Origin: Paraburkholderia ginsengisoli NBRC 100965
Lineage (GTDB): Bacteria; Pseudomonadota; Gammaproteobacteria; Burkholderiales; Burkholderiaceae
NCBI RefSeq assembly: GCF_000739735.1
Contig: NZ_BBJF01000005.1
Coordinates: 372,001 to 436,000, forward strand
Length of the DNA: 64,000 nucleotides
Reading direction: 5' to 3'
Shown here: in pieces, positions 18,186 to 26,080 of the stretch
Layout: every line of letters begins with the position of its first letter
How positions within the stretch are numbered: position 1 is the stretch's first letter
The notes under the pieces: model-generated
The model's input: the letters and a program-made list of their open reading frames with translations, nothing else
Database searches by the model: none
What the model was told of the DNA's origin: nothing
Translations under genes and position numbers: made by a program

Positions 18186-18213
18186 TGTCCGGCGCCCGGA
18201 AGGGCGCCGGACA
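18186..18213 (+). terminator. Strong hairpin after the DUF2383 gene
   Basis: A perfect 12-bp stem (TGTCCGGCGCCC pairing with GGGCGCCGGACA) closes on a GGAA tetraloop, 30 bp past the stop codon. There is no T-run, so it may stabilise the 3' end rather than terminate alone. Confidence 0.6.
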
Positions 18214-18302
18214 TTGCGCAAGGGCCGCGTGAAAGTCATTGCTTGAAGCGATGCATTGAAGGCGGCAAAGCAGAACACTGCGATAAAGCCCTGCAACAAA
18301 AG

Positions 18303-18339
18303 AAGCCGTCCGCGTTTTGAACGCGGACGGCTTTTTTCT
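18303..18339 (+). terminator. Intrinsic terminator
   Basis: A 14-bp perfect stem (AAGCCGTCCGCGTT with its complement at 18320-18333) has a 3-nt loop and a T-run after the 3' arm on the plus strand. It probably ends the DUF2383 transcript. Confidence 0.85.
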
Positions 18340-18371
18340 CTGCGCAATTTGGAGCCACAAAATCGAAGCGC

Positions 18372-18402
18372 AAAAAAAGATGCCGGCCTAAGCCGGCATC
18401 TT
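18372..18402 (-). terminator. Intrinsic terminator of the BON-domain gene
   Basis: An 11-bp stem (AAGATGCCGGC at 18377-18387 with 18392-18402) has a CTAA loop. On the minus strand a seven-T run follows, so it terminates the BON gene that ends 20 bp upstream. Confidence 0.85.
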
Positions 18403-18421
18403 CGAAGGCTAGCGACCGATC

Positions 18422-18757
18422 TTATTCGGCTGCGACCTTCAGATGGTTCTTCACGCTCGACACGCCCTTCACGGCGGTCACGACTTCTTCGGCCGCAGCC
18501 TTGTCGTCGGCCGACGGCACCGAGCCCGTGAGCGACACTACGCCCTTGCGGGTCTTCACGTGGATATGGGTCGACTTGACGTTCTTCGCGGCCAGCAGGT
18601 CAGCCTTGGCCTTGGTGGTGATCGTCGTGTCGTCGACGTGCTGACCGATGGATTCGGAAGCGGCCGGCGCCGGGGCGGCGGTCTGCGCGGTAGCGTTCAG
18701 TGCGAATGCAACACAAGCGATGCTACCTGCGGTCTTCAGAAGTTGGATGGTCTTCAT
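18422..18757 (-). CDS. BON-domain periplasmic protein (OsmY-like)
   Basis: The 111-residue protein has a signal peptide (MKTIQLLKTAGSIACVAFALNATAQ) and one BON domain (IGQHVDDTTITTKAKADLLAA, VSLTGSVPSADDKAAAEEV, GVSSVKNHLKV). OsmY-type BON proteins sit in the periplasm and respond to osmotic or envelope stress, probably contacting phospholipid. It closes the run of small stress-type genes. GGAGAAACC precedes the start. Confidence 0.9.
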   Translation of the reverse strand: MKTIQLLKTAGSIACVAFALNATAQTAAPAPAASESIGQHVDDTTITTKAKADLLAAKNVKSTHIHVKTRKGVVSLTGSVPSADDKAAAEEVVTAVKGVSSVKNHLKVAAE

Positions 18758-19256
18758 GGTTTCTCCTTCGGGTGTTGATGAAAATTGCGGTCTTGTTGCC
18801 TGCGGTCGATCGCAGCCGTAGCCGCCGATGACTCGCGTGGGGTCGTTGCCGCTACGGTTCCGTCACGGCCCGTTATCGACACCGGACGACGGTCTCTGCA
18901 TGCGTTGCGCTAGTGCGTTTGGCGTGCAGAGACCGACATCCGTCCACATAGAGCTAGGCGCAAGCGGTGTGCCCGGTATCCGCAATTCGTCAGGTAGAGA
19001 GGAAAAAGCCGTTACCGCACAACCATTTAGGCTGACGAATAGGTGAGGCGCCAGGCATGAAGGGCGGTTTGGCGGGGTGGTCGCAGCAGAACCGGAATTT
19101 GCCGGGTACTTGTAAAAAAGGCGCTCGACGCCCGCGCAATTGGCGGGCCTGCAAAAGCAAAGCGTATAAAAAACAGGGCGTTGAGTAAGCTGGTACGACA
19201 GTTGCTCTATTGAGGTCACTGACCATTTTCCAGCTTATTAACGGGACCTCACTACA
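18758..19256. other. Intergenic region ahead of the sigma-54 gene
   Basis: These 499 bases separate divergent genes. No supported ORF is present. An AT-rich stretch near 19165 (GTATAAAAAAC) could be a -10 region. A 7-bp inverted repeat (TGAGGTC at 19211, GACCTCA at 19245) encloses the sequence just before ATG 19257 and could pair around the ribosome site. Confidence 0.4.
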
Positions 19257-20738
19257 ATGCCTTCAATTGAACTACGCACGAGGCAGTCTCTCGCACTCAC
19301 GCCGCGTCTTCAGCAATCGGTGCGTCTGTTGCAGTTGTCGTCTCTGGAATTTCAGCAGGAGTTGCGCACCGCGCTCGACACCAATCCGTTCCTCGAATAC
19401 GACTCGTCGGAAACTGAAGATGTCGCGCTCGCCACCGCATCGACTGGCGATGAGGGCGGCGCGCTGCCCGCGGCCGACACGGTCGCCACCGCCGAACCCG
19501 ATTCTCTGGCCGCGGACAGCGCCGGCAGCGAGTCGTTGGAAAGCTCCGGCCCGGACGACGTGCCGGGCGATTTCTCGGGCGATTACAGCAGCCGCAGTTC
19601 GACGCGCCAGAACGGCGACTCGGACAGCAGCGATCCCGCCGAGTGGGCCCGGTCGCAGCCGACGCTGCGCGAGCAGTTGCACGACTCGTTGCGCCTGTAC
19701 CGACTCGACGATCGCGATCGCGCGGTGGCCCGCTTCATCATCGAAGCACTCGACGATGACGGCTATCTCCGTCAGGAACTCTCCGATCTCGCCGATAGCG
19801 TCGATCTCGAACCGGAGTTGACCGAAGAAGAATTGCTGGTGGCGCTGCGCCTCGTGCAATCGCTCGATCGTCCGGGTCTGGGCGCGCGTTCGTTGTCGGA
19901 GTGTTTGTCGCTGCAGGTGCATGCGTTGCCCGCCGACACGCCGGGCCGCGACGTCGCACGGGAAATCGTCGAACATCATCTCGAACGTCTCGCACGTCGC
20001 GAGCAGGCCGAATTGCAAAAGCAGATCGGCTGCAGCGCGGAAGAATTGCGCGTGGCCTGCGCGCTGGTGCGCAAGCTCGATCCGAAGCCAGGCAATTGCT
20101 ACGGCCGCACCGAAGACAACTACGTGGTGCCGGACGTGATCGTGCGTCAGGTGCGCAACAAGTGGGTCGTGTCGATCAACCCGGCGGTTCAGCCGCGCGC
20201 GCGGATTCATCGCATGTACGCGGAGCTGTTCGCGCAGTCGGCCGGCGCGAGCCGCTCGCCGCTCGCGCAGCAGTTGCAGGAAGCGCGCTGGCTGATCCGC
20301 AACGCGCAACAACGTTTCGACACGATTCAACGCGTCGCCGAGTGCATCGTCGCGCATCAGAAAGCCTTCTTCCAGTACGGCGAAATCGCGCTGAAGCCGA
20401 TGGTGTTGCGCGATGTGGCCGAAGAACTCGGTCTGCACGAGTCGACGATTTCGCGCGCCACCGGCAACAAATATATGGCCACGCCGCGCGGCATCTTCGA
20501 GTTCAAGCATTTCTTTCCGCGTGAACTCGGCACCGAAAGCGGCGGCACCTGTTCGGCCGCTGCGGTGCGTGCGCTGCTCAAGGAGATGATCGCCGCCGAA
20601 AACACTCGCGATCCGCTATCCGACGTGACGCTCGCGAAGATGCTCGCGGATCAGGGCGTGCTGGTCGCGCGCCGCACGGTCGCGAAGTACCGGCATCTGA
20701 TGAAGGTGCCGCCGGCGGAGTTGCGCCGCCAGATTTAA
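19257..20738 (+). CDS. rpoN: RNA polymerase sigma-54 factor
   Basis: The 493-residue protein has all sigma-54 regions. The N-terminal Gln/Leu-rich activator-interacting region reads LRTRQSLALTPRLQQSVRLLQLSSLEFQQEL. An acidic linker spans about residues 55-135. The core-binding and HTH regions include LHESTISRATGNKYMATPRGIFEFKHFF. The C-terminal RpoN box is ARRTVAKYRHLMKVPP, where the usual Glu after YR is His. It directs polymerase to -24/-12 promoters and needs AAA+ activators, two of which are encoded in this window. The gene lacks the usual lptB, hpf and ptsN neighbours of the housekeeping rpoN locus, so it may be a second copy, as Burkholderia often have. Confidence 0.93.
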   Translation: MPSIELRTRQSLALTPRLQQSVRLLQLSSLEFQQELRTALDTNPFLEYDSSETEDVALATASTGDEGGALPAADTVATAEPDSLAADSAGSESLESSGPDDVPGDFSGDYSSRSSTRQNGDSDSSDPAEWARSQPTLREQLHDSLRLYRLDDRDRAVARFIIEALDDDGYLRQELSDLADSVDLEPELTEEELLVALRLVQSLDRPGLGARSLSECLSLQVHALPADTPGRDVAREIVEHHLERLARREQAELQKQIGCSAEELRVACALVRKLDPKPGNCYGRTEDNYVVPDVIVRQVRNKWVVSINPAVQPRARIHRMYAELFAQSAGASRSPLAQQLQEARWLIRNAQQRFDTIQRVAECIVAHQKAFFQYGEIALKPMVLRDVAEELGLHESTISRATGNKYMATPRGIFEFKHFFPRELGTESGGTCSAAAVRALLKEMIAAENTRDPLSDVTLAKMLADQGVLVARRTVAKYRHLMKVPPAELRRQI

Positions 20739-20785
20739 CGCGCCGTCAGGAACGTCGCCCCCGTTCCGGAGGCGACTGCGCAGAA

Positions 20786-20822
20786 GGGCCACGCGAGACT
20801 GTCTACTCGCGTGGCCCTTTTT
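20786..20822 (+). terminator. Intrinsic terminator of the sigma-54 gene
   Basis: A 12-bp stem (GGGCCACGCGAG pairing with CTCGCGTGGCCC at 20806-20817) has an 8-nt loop and is followed by TTTTT. Confidence 0.9.
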
Positions 20823-20886
20823 CGTATCTGGACGTTTCGTGCGCGCGCCATTACATTGGCGGGTCAAATCGAAACGGATGAGCGCA

Positions 20887-22065
20887 ATGAAGTACTCGAA
20901 TCTGGTCGAGCGACTGCAAGGCAGACGCACGTCGGCGTGGGAAATCCATCGTGTCGCGCAACTGGCCGCCGCGGCCGGCGAGGATGTGATCGTACTCAGC
21001 GTGGGCGACCCGGACTTCGCGACGCCCGCGCCGATCGTCGAGCGCGCAATCGACGCTTTGCGCGGCGGCGATACCCACTACAGCGCGGTATCGGGCCGTG
21101 AACCGCTGCGCACGGCGATCGCGGCCGAGCATACGCGCACGACCGGTTGTACCGCGAGCGCGGCCAACGTGATCCTGACCGCGGGCGCGCAGAACGGCGT
21201 GTTCGCCGTGTCGTTGTGCCTGCTCGAAGCGGGCGACGAAGTGATCGTCCCCGAGCCGATGTACCTGACCTACGAGGCGTGCGTGCGCGCGGCGGGCGCC
21301 ACGCTCGTGCCGGTGCCGGTCGATGCGGCGCGGGCGTTTCACGTCGATTGCGATGCGCTCGAAGGTGCGCTCACGCCGCGCACCAAGGCCATTTTCTTCG
21401 CGACGCCATGCAATCCGACGGGCGTGGTGATGCAGCGCGCCGATCTGGAGCGGATTGCGCGGCTCGCATGCGAGCATGATCTGTGGGTGCTGTCCGACGA
21501 GGTCTACGCGGATTTGACCTTCGAGCGCGAGCACGTGAGCATCGCGTCGCTGCCCGGCATGGCGGAGCGTACGGTCACGCTCGGCAGTCTGTCGAAGTCG
21601 CATGCCATGGCGGGCTGGCGCGTCGGCTGGGCAGTGGGTCCGACGGAGCTGATCGAGCATATGGGACGTCTCGCACTCGCGATGCTTTACGGTCTGCCGG
21701 GTTTCATCCAGCAGGCCGCGCTGACGGCGCTGCAGAACAAGGCCGCGATCGCCGCCGAAATGCGCGAGATCTACCGGCGTCGTCGCGACGTGGTGTTCGA
21801 GCGCCTGCATCGCGTGCCGGGTTTGCGGTGCCTGTTGCCCGAGGCGGGTATGTTCATGATGGTCGACGTCAGCGGCACGGGTCTGGAGACGGTTGATTTC
21901 ACCTGGCAGCTGTTTCGCGCGAAGGGCGTGTCTCTGCTCGACGCGAGCGCGTTCGGCGAGACCGCGAAGGGTTTCGTGCGGCTCGGCTTCGTGGTGGATG
22001 AGGCGCGGTTGATCGATGCGTGCGAGCGGATCGCGGCGTTTGTGGGCGAATTGGGCGCGCGTTGA
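20887..22065 (+). CDS. PLP-dependent class I/II aminotransferase
   Basis: The 392-residue fold-type I enzyme shows VLSVGDPDFATPAPI, HYSAVSGREPLR, the Asn/Pro motif TPCNPTGVVM, VLSDEVYADLTFE, and the PLP-binding Lys in GSLSKSHAMAGWRVGW. It would transfer amino groups between an amino acid and a 2-oxo acid, with aspartate/alanine/aromatic substrates possible. ATG 20887 is preferred because GGATGAG lies just upstream. ATG 20878 and a further 13-codon extension are alternatives. It stands alone between the sigma-54 gene and lldR. Confidence 0.88.
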   Translation: MKYSNLVERLQGRRTSAWEIHRVAQLAAAAGEDVIVLSVGDPDFATPAPIVERAIDALRGGDTHYSAVSGREPLRTAIAAEHTRTTGCTASAANVILTAGAQNGVFAVSLCLLEAGDEVIVPEPMYLTYEACVRAAGATLVPVPVDAARAFHVDCDALEGALTPRTKAIFFATPCNPTGVVMQRADLERIARLACEHDLWVLSDEVYADLTFEREHVSIASLPGMAERTVTLGSLSKSHAMAGWRVGWAVGPTELIEHMGRLALAMLYGLPGFIQQAALTALQNKAAIAAEMREIYRRRRDVVFERLHRVPGLRCLLPEAGMFMMVDVSGTGLETVDFTWQLFRAKGVSLLDASAFGETAKGFVRLGFVVDEARLIDACERIAAFVGELGAR

Positions 22066-22158
22066 AACGAGGCGGCCGATCGGCTGTGTCGAAGCGGCCA
22101 GTCGAGCTTCGCGCGGCTGTTGGCGCCGCGCGCGATTGGCCGGAAGCCGATTCGACGC

Positions 22159-22178
22159 ATACCGTTGAACGGTATAAT
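22159..22178 (+). promoter_or_regulatory. Perfect palindrome overlapping a -10 box upstream of lldR
   Basis: ATACCGTT-G-AACGGTAT (22159-22175) is a perfect 8+1+8 palindrome. Its right arm runs into TATAAT (22173-22178), a consensus -10 box. A protein bound here would block the lldR-side promoter. It does not match the TGGT-ACCA operator of lldR seen at 23160, so another regulator or a variant site is possible. Confidence 0.6.
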
Positions 22179-22276
22179 TCACGCACCGTGCGGCGGGTGT
22201 TCGAACGCCGCGATAGCCCGCCGTTCACAGCACTGCCAGTGCTGCTTTTCCAAACCGGTTTCACCCATCGCTGCCT

Positions 22277-23020
22277 ATGCCATTCCTCCCGATCCAGTCC
22301 TTCACGCGTAAACGGCTGTCCGACGTGGTGTCCGACCAGATCAAGCAACTGATCTCGGAAGGCACGCTGATGCCTGGCGACCGGCTGCCGGCCGAGCGCG
22401 ATCTGGCTACGCAACTCGGCGTATCCCGGCCTTCGTTGCGGGAAGCACTGATCAGACTGGAAGCGGACGGCTACATCGAAACGTCGGGCCGGGGCGGCTT
22501 CACGGTGGTCGACGTCACTGCGCCGATCATCTCCAAGCCGCTCGCCGAGTTGCTGCTGCAAAATCCGCGCACCAGTGCCGATATTCTGGAATTGCGTCAG
22601 GGCCTCGAATCGATTTCGACGGTATATGCCGCGCAACGCGCCACCGCCGCGGACCTGAAGAAGATCACCGAAGCGTTCGACGCGTTGAAGGCCGGCTCGC
22701 AGTCCGGCGACCGCGTGAACCTGGCCGAACTGGACGCCGCGTTTCATCTCGCGATTGCCGACGCCACGCACAACATCGCGCTGGCGCATGTGATGCACGG
22801 CATCCATACGCTGATTCGCGAGGGGATGCGCCAATATCATCGATTGATCGACTACGATGACGCGATGGAAAAGCAGTTGATGAGCCAGCATCAGGCGATC
22901 TACGACGCCGTGATGGCGCGCGACGCGCAGAAAGCCCGCAAGGCAGCCGAACGTCATTTGACGTATGTGCGCGAGATGTACAAGGACGACGCGGCGAAAC
23001 CGTCGGCGAGGGCGATCTGA
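22277..23020 (+). CDS. lldR: FadR-subfamily GntR regulator of lactate utilisation
   Basis: The 247-residue regulator has an N-terminal winged helix (LSDVVSDQIKQLISEGTLMPGDRLPAERDLATQLGVSRPSLREALIRLEADG). The C-terminal FCD ligand domain is helical, with metal/ligand residues in ELDAAFHLAIADATHN, HTLIREGMRQY and HQAIYDAVMARD. Together with lutABC immediately downstream it is called LldR, which represses lactate genes until lactate binds. Its likely operator lies in the lutA promoter. Confidence in the family is high; the name rests on context. Confidence 0.88.
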   Translation: MPFLPIQSFTRKRLSDVVSDQIKQLISEGTLMPGDRLPAERDLATQLGVSRPSLREALIRLEADGYIETSGRGGFTVVDVTAPIISKPLAELLLQNPRTSADILELRQGLESISTVYAAQRATAADLKKITEAFDALKAGSQSGDRVNLAELDAAFHLAIADATHNIALAHVMHGIHTLIREGMRQYHRLIDYDDAMEKQLMSQHQAIYDAVMARDAQKARKAAERHLTYVREMYKDDAAKPSARAI

Positions 23021-23128
23021 TGAGCGGCTAGTCGCCTGGTTGTCTGATCGCCTGTTCGCGCGTTGCGCGCGTCGCTGTTTCTCCTGCATCCCATCCCGCG
23101 TCATCCCGCGTGATCCCGCTTTCCCCGA

Positions 23129-23157
23129 TTGACACCCTCCGGCGAGTTCCTTATATT
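23129..23157 (+). promoter_or_regulatory. Sigma-70 promoter of lutABC
   Basis: A consensus -35 TTGACA (23129-23134) and -10 TATATT (23152-23157) are separated by exactly 17 bp. Transcription would start about 23164, giving a leader of about 140 nt to lutA. Confidence 0.8.
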
Positions 23158-23159
23158 CG

Positions 23160-23170
23160 TGGTCAGACCA
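23160..23170 (+). promoter_or_regulatory. Likely LldR operator
   Basis: TGGTC-A-GACCA is a perfect 5+1+5 palindrome of the TGGT-N-ACCA type bound by FadR-subfamily GntR regulators such as LldR and PdhR. It begins 2 bp after the -10 box and covers the expected start point, an ideal position for repression. Confidence 0.75.
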
Positions 23171-23305
23171 ACATGACCAGTCTTACGGAGTGCCGGATTG
23201 CACGCCTCGCGGGAACAGAAACCTGCGAGCCGTCATGGCCCCTCCGACCCGAATCCGCAGTAGAGTAGGCGAGTCCCCGCGCCGCTTCTTCATTTCAAAG
23301 AGCTT

Positions 23306-24049
23306 ATGAAAGTCGCCCTGTTCATCCCGTGCTTCATCGACGCGTTCTATCCCGAAGTGGGGATCGCCACGCTCGAATTGCTCGAACGCTTCGGCATCGA
23401 AGTCGACTATCCGCAGGAGCAAACCTGTTGCGGCCAGCCGATGGCCAACAGCGGCGCGCACACCGAGGCCGCCGGCGCCGAGCGCGTGTTCGCGTGCAAC
23501 TTCGCGGGCTACGACTACATCGTCGGACCGTCGGCGAGCTGCATTCATCACGTGCGCGAGCATCTCACCGCGATCGAGCAGACCGGCGACGTGAAGAAGG
23601 TCCGCGCGAGCGCGTATGAACTGGTCGAATTTCTGCACGACGTGGTCGGCGCGCGTGAATTTCCGTGGGCTGAGTTTCCGCATCGGGTGGGCTTGCATAA
23701 CAGTTGCAGCGCGCTGCGTCATCTGAAGGAAGCCTCGGTGTCGGAAATTGCGGGGACGCCGTTTTCGAAGCCGCGCGCGTTGCTCGAACGTGTGAAGGGC
23801 ATCGAGTTCGTCAAGCCGGCAAGACCCGACGAATGCTGCGGTTTCGGCGGCACGTTCTCGGTCACCGAAGAACCGGTGTCGGTGCGCATGGGCCAGGACA
23901 AAGTGCGCGACCATCTGAACGCGGGCGCCGAATACATCGTGTCGGGCGACATGTCGTGCCTGATGCACCAGCAAGGCTGCGCGGAACGCATGAAGGCCGA
24001 CGCGCGCTTCATCCATATCGCGCAGGTCCTCAACGGAGCACGCGCATGA
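23306..24049 (+). CDS. lutA: L-lactate utilisation protein LutA (CCG-domain Fe-S protein)
   Basis: The 247-residue protein has the two cysteine-rich CCG motifs typical of LutA/LldE: TCCGQPMANSG in the first half and ECCGFGGTFSV in the second, with GPSASCIHHVREH and DMSCLMHQQG between and after. These bind an Fe-S cofactor. With LutB and LutC it forms an oxidase complex that converts L-lactate to pyruvate. Its stop overlaps the LutB start (ATGA). Confidence 0.92.
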   Translation: MKVALFIPCFIDAFYPEVGIATLELLERFGIEVDYPQEQTCCGQPMANSGAHTEAAGAERVFACNFAGYDYIVGPSASCIHHVREHLTAIEQTGDVKKVRASAYELVEFLHDVVGAREFPWAEFPHRVGLHNSCSALRHLKEASVSEIAGTPFSKPRALLERVKGIEFVKPARPDECCGFGGTFSVTEEPVSVRMGQDKVRDHLNAGAEYIVSGDMSCLMHQQGCAERMKADARFIHIAQVLNGARA

Positions 24050-25437
24050 GTCGGATCGATCACGCGAAAGCCGCGGGCGCTTTCATCAGCAAGACGGAGC
24101 ATGTCGCGTTTCACGACAAGCGTCTGTGGGATCTGCGCGAGAAGCGCGATGCGCAGGCGCATGGCATCGCCGAGTGGGAGACGCTGCGCGAACTCTCTTC
24201 GGGCATCAAGGAACACACGCTGTCGAATCTGTCCGACTATCTCGAACAGTTCGCCGCGGCGGCCGAAGCCAATGGTGTGGTGGTGCATTGGGCGGCCACC
24301 GCCGAAGAGCACAACGCGCTGGTGCACAAGATCATGTCCGAGCGCGGCATGACCACGCTCGTCAAAAGCAAGTCGATGCTCACCGACGAATGCAAGATGC
24401 GCGAGTACCTCGAACCGCGCGGCATCACGGTGATGGAGACCGATCTGGGCGAACGCATCCAGCAGCTCGATCATCAGGACCCCAGTCACATGGTGGTCCC
24501 GGCGGTCCATAAACTGCGCGCCGACGTTGCCGAACTGTTCGGCCGCACCATCGGCACCGATCCGAACAACAGCGACATTCACTACCTCGCCGAAAGCCAG
24601 CGGATGAACACGCGGCCGTACTTCGTGCGCGAGAAAACCGCCGGCATGACGGGTTGCAATTTCGCGGTTGCGGAGACGGGAACGGTGGTTGTGTGTACTA
24701 ACGAAGGCAACGCGGATTTGTCGGCGAATGTGCCGCCGCTGCATATCGCGTCGATCGGTATCGAGAAGCTGATTCCGAAAGTGTCGGACCTCGGCGTGTT
24801 CGTGCGCATGCTGTCGCGCAGCGCGCTCGGCTCGCCGATCACGCAGTACACGTCGCATTTTCGCGCGCCGCGTCCGGGCACCGAGATGCACTACATCCTC
24901 GTCGATCACGGCCGCTCCGAGCGGCTCGCGATGGAGGACTTCTGGTATTCGCTCAAATGCATCCGCTGCGGCGCGTGCATGAATACGTGCCCGGTGTATC
25001 GGCGCAGCGGTGGGCTGTCGTATGGCGGCACGTACTCCGGGCCGATCGGGGCGATCATCAATCCGACCTTCGATCTGAAGCGCTACAGCGCACTGCCGTT
25101 CGCGTCGACGCTCAACGGTAGCTGCACGAACGTGTGTCCGGTGAAGATCAACATTCACGAGCAGATCTACAAATGGCGCACGGTGATTGCCGGGCAACAT
25201 GAGGTGCCGTTCGTGAAGCAGGAGGTGTTGAAGATGGCGGGGCGGCTGCTCGCGAGTCCGACGTTGTATCGCGCGACGGTATCGTCGATGGGCAGCGCGT
25301 TGCGGCGGCTGCCGAATTTCATGTTGTACAACCCGCTCAATATCTGGGGCAAGCAGCGCGAGTTGCCGGAGGCGCCGAAGCTGACCTTCCATGCCTGGTA
25401 CAAGAAAAATCGTGGAGGTGGCGATGGCAACGCGTGA
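24046..25437 (+). CDS. lutB: L-lactate utilisation iron-sulfur protein LutB
   Basis: The 463-residue protein has an LUD domain (VVHWAATAEEHNALVHKIM, LTDECKMREYLEPRGI, TGCNFAVAETGTVVVCTNEGN). Two 4Fe-4S motifs follow: CIRCGACMNTCPVY near residue 305, and a shorter set in CTNVCPVKINIHEQ. A C-terminal LutB-type tail ends the protein. ATG 24046 overlaps the lutA stop. A longer in-frame ORF upstream lies inside lutA and is rejected. It works as the electron-transfer part of the lactate oxidase complex. Confidence 0.93.
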   Translation: MSRIDHAKAAGAFISKTEHVAFHDKRLWDLREKRDAQAHGIAEWETLRELSSGIKEHTLSNLSDYLEQFAAAAEANGVVVHWAATAEEHNALVHKIMSERGMTTLVKSKSMLTDECKMREYLEPRGITVMETDLGERIQQLDHQDPSHMVVPAVHKLRADVAELFGRTIGTDPNNSDIHYLAESQRMNTRPYFVREKTAGMTGCNFAVAETGTVVVCTNEGNADLSANVPPLHIASIGIEKLIPKVSDLGVFVRMLSRSALGSPITQYTSHFRAPRPGTEMHYILVDHGRSERLAMEDFWYSLKCIRCGACMNTCPVYRRSGGLSYGGTYSGPIGAIINPTFDLKRYSALPFASTLNGSCTNVCPVKINIHEQIYKWRTVIAGQHEVPFVKQEVLKMAGRLLASPTLYRATVSSMGSALRRLPNFMLYNPLNIWGKQRELPEAPKLTFHAWYKKNRGGGDGNA

Positions 25438-26008
25438 CGCTTTTCTGGCGAAGGTGCGGCAGGCGCAGCCGCCGGCACGTCCGCGTCCTGACGTCCCGCT
25501 GTTCGACGCGACGGGCGGCGATCTGCGCGTACGTTTCACCGCGGCGTTGCAGTTGATGGGCGGTACCTGTGTCGAAGTTGCCGCTGCTAGCGACGTGAGC
25601 GGTTTGATCCGCGAACGCTTCGGCAGCGACGTGTCGATCGCATCGGCCACGCCCGAGGTGCAGGGCACGCGCTCGCTCGCGGCGGATACCGAACCGGCGT
25701 CGTTGCAGGACATCGACATCGGCGTGGTGCGCGCGCGCTTCGGCGTCGCCGAGACCGGCTCGGTGTGGTTCAGCGAACGCGAGTATGTGGTCAACGCGCT
25801 GGGCTACATCGTCCAGCATCTGGTCGTGCTGCTCGATCCGGCGCAATTGATCGACGGCTTGCAGGATCTTTATCGGCGCGACGACTTCCGTGATGCGCGT
25901 TATGCGGCGCTCGTCACGGGGCCGTCGGCGACGGCCGATATCGAAGGCGTGCTGATTCGCGGCGCGCAAGGCGTGCGGTCGTTGACGGTCGTGTGGGCCG
26001 CGCGCTGA
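25424..26008 (+). CDS. lutC: L-lactate utilisation protein LutC
   Basis: The 194-residue LUD-domain protein includes DIGVVRARFGVAETGSVWFSE, the conserved glycine-rich core AETGSVWF, and LTGPSATADIEGVL-like TGPSATADIE near the end. The start at 25424 follows GGAGGTGGCG and overlaps lutB by 14 bp, as expected for a coupled operon. It completes lutABC. Confidence 0.92.
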   Translation: MATRDAFLAKVRQAQPPARPRPDVPLFDATGGDLRVRFTAALQLMGGTCVEVAAASDVSGLIRERFGSDVSIASATPEVQGTRSLAADTEPASLQDIDIGVVRARFGVAETGSVWFSEREYVVNALGYIVQHLVVLLDPAQLIDGLQDLYRRDDFRDARYAALVTGPSATADIEGVLIRGAQGVRSLTVVWAAR

Positions 26009-26050
26009 CGCTTATGGCGGCAGTCCCCGCCACGGACTTTGCTATCATCA

Positions 26051-26066
26051 CTGTATAAACATACAG
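26051..26066 (+). promoter_or_regulatory. LexA (SOS) box ahead of the FAN1/helicase operon
   Basis: CTGTATAAACATACAG fits CTGT-N8-ACAG exactly, the proteobacterial LexA consensus. It is a near-palindrome with an AT-rich centre. It lies 14 bp before the GTG start, where bound LexA would block transcription. The operon would therefore be induced by DNA damage. Confidence 0.85.
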
Positions 26067-26080
26067 GTTAAGCAAAACCC

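Noticed and set aside
19211..19251. Inverted repeat around the sigma-54 gene start as an RNA thermometer
   Set aside because: Only 7 bp pair across a 27-nt loop, too weak to claim.
20851..22182. 443-codon minus-strand ORF
   Set aside because: Antisense of the aminotransferase, which has PLP-enzyme motifs.
23719..25794. 691-codon minus-strand ORF
   Set aside because: Antisense of lutABC; His/Arg-rich shadow translation.
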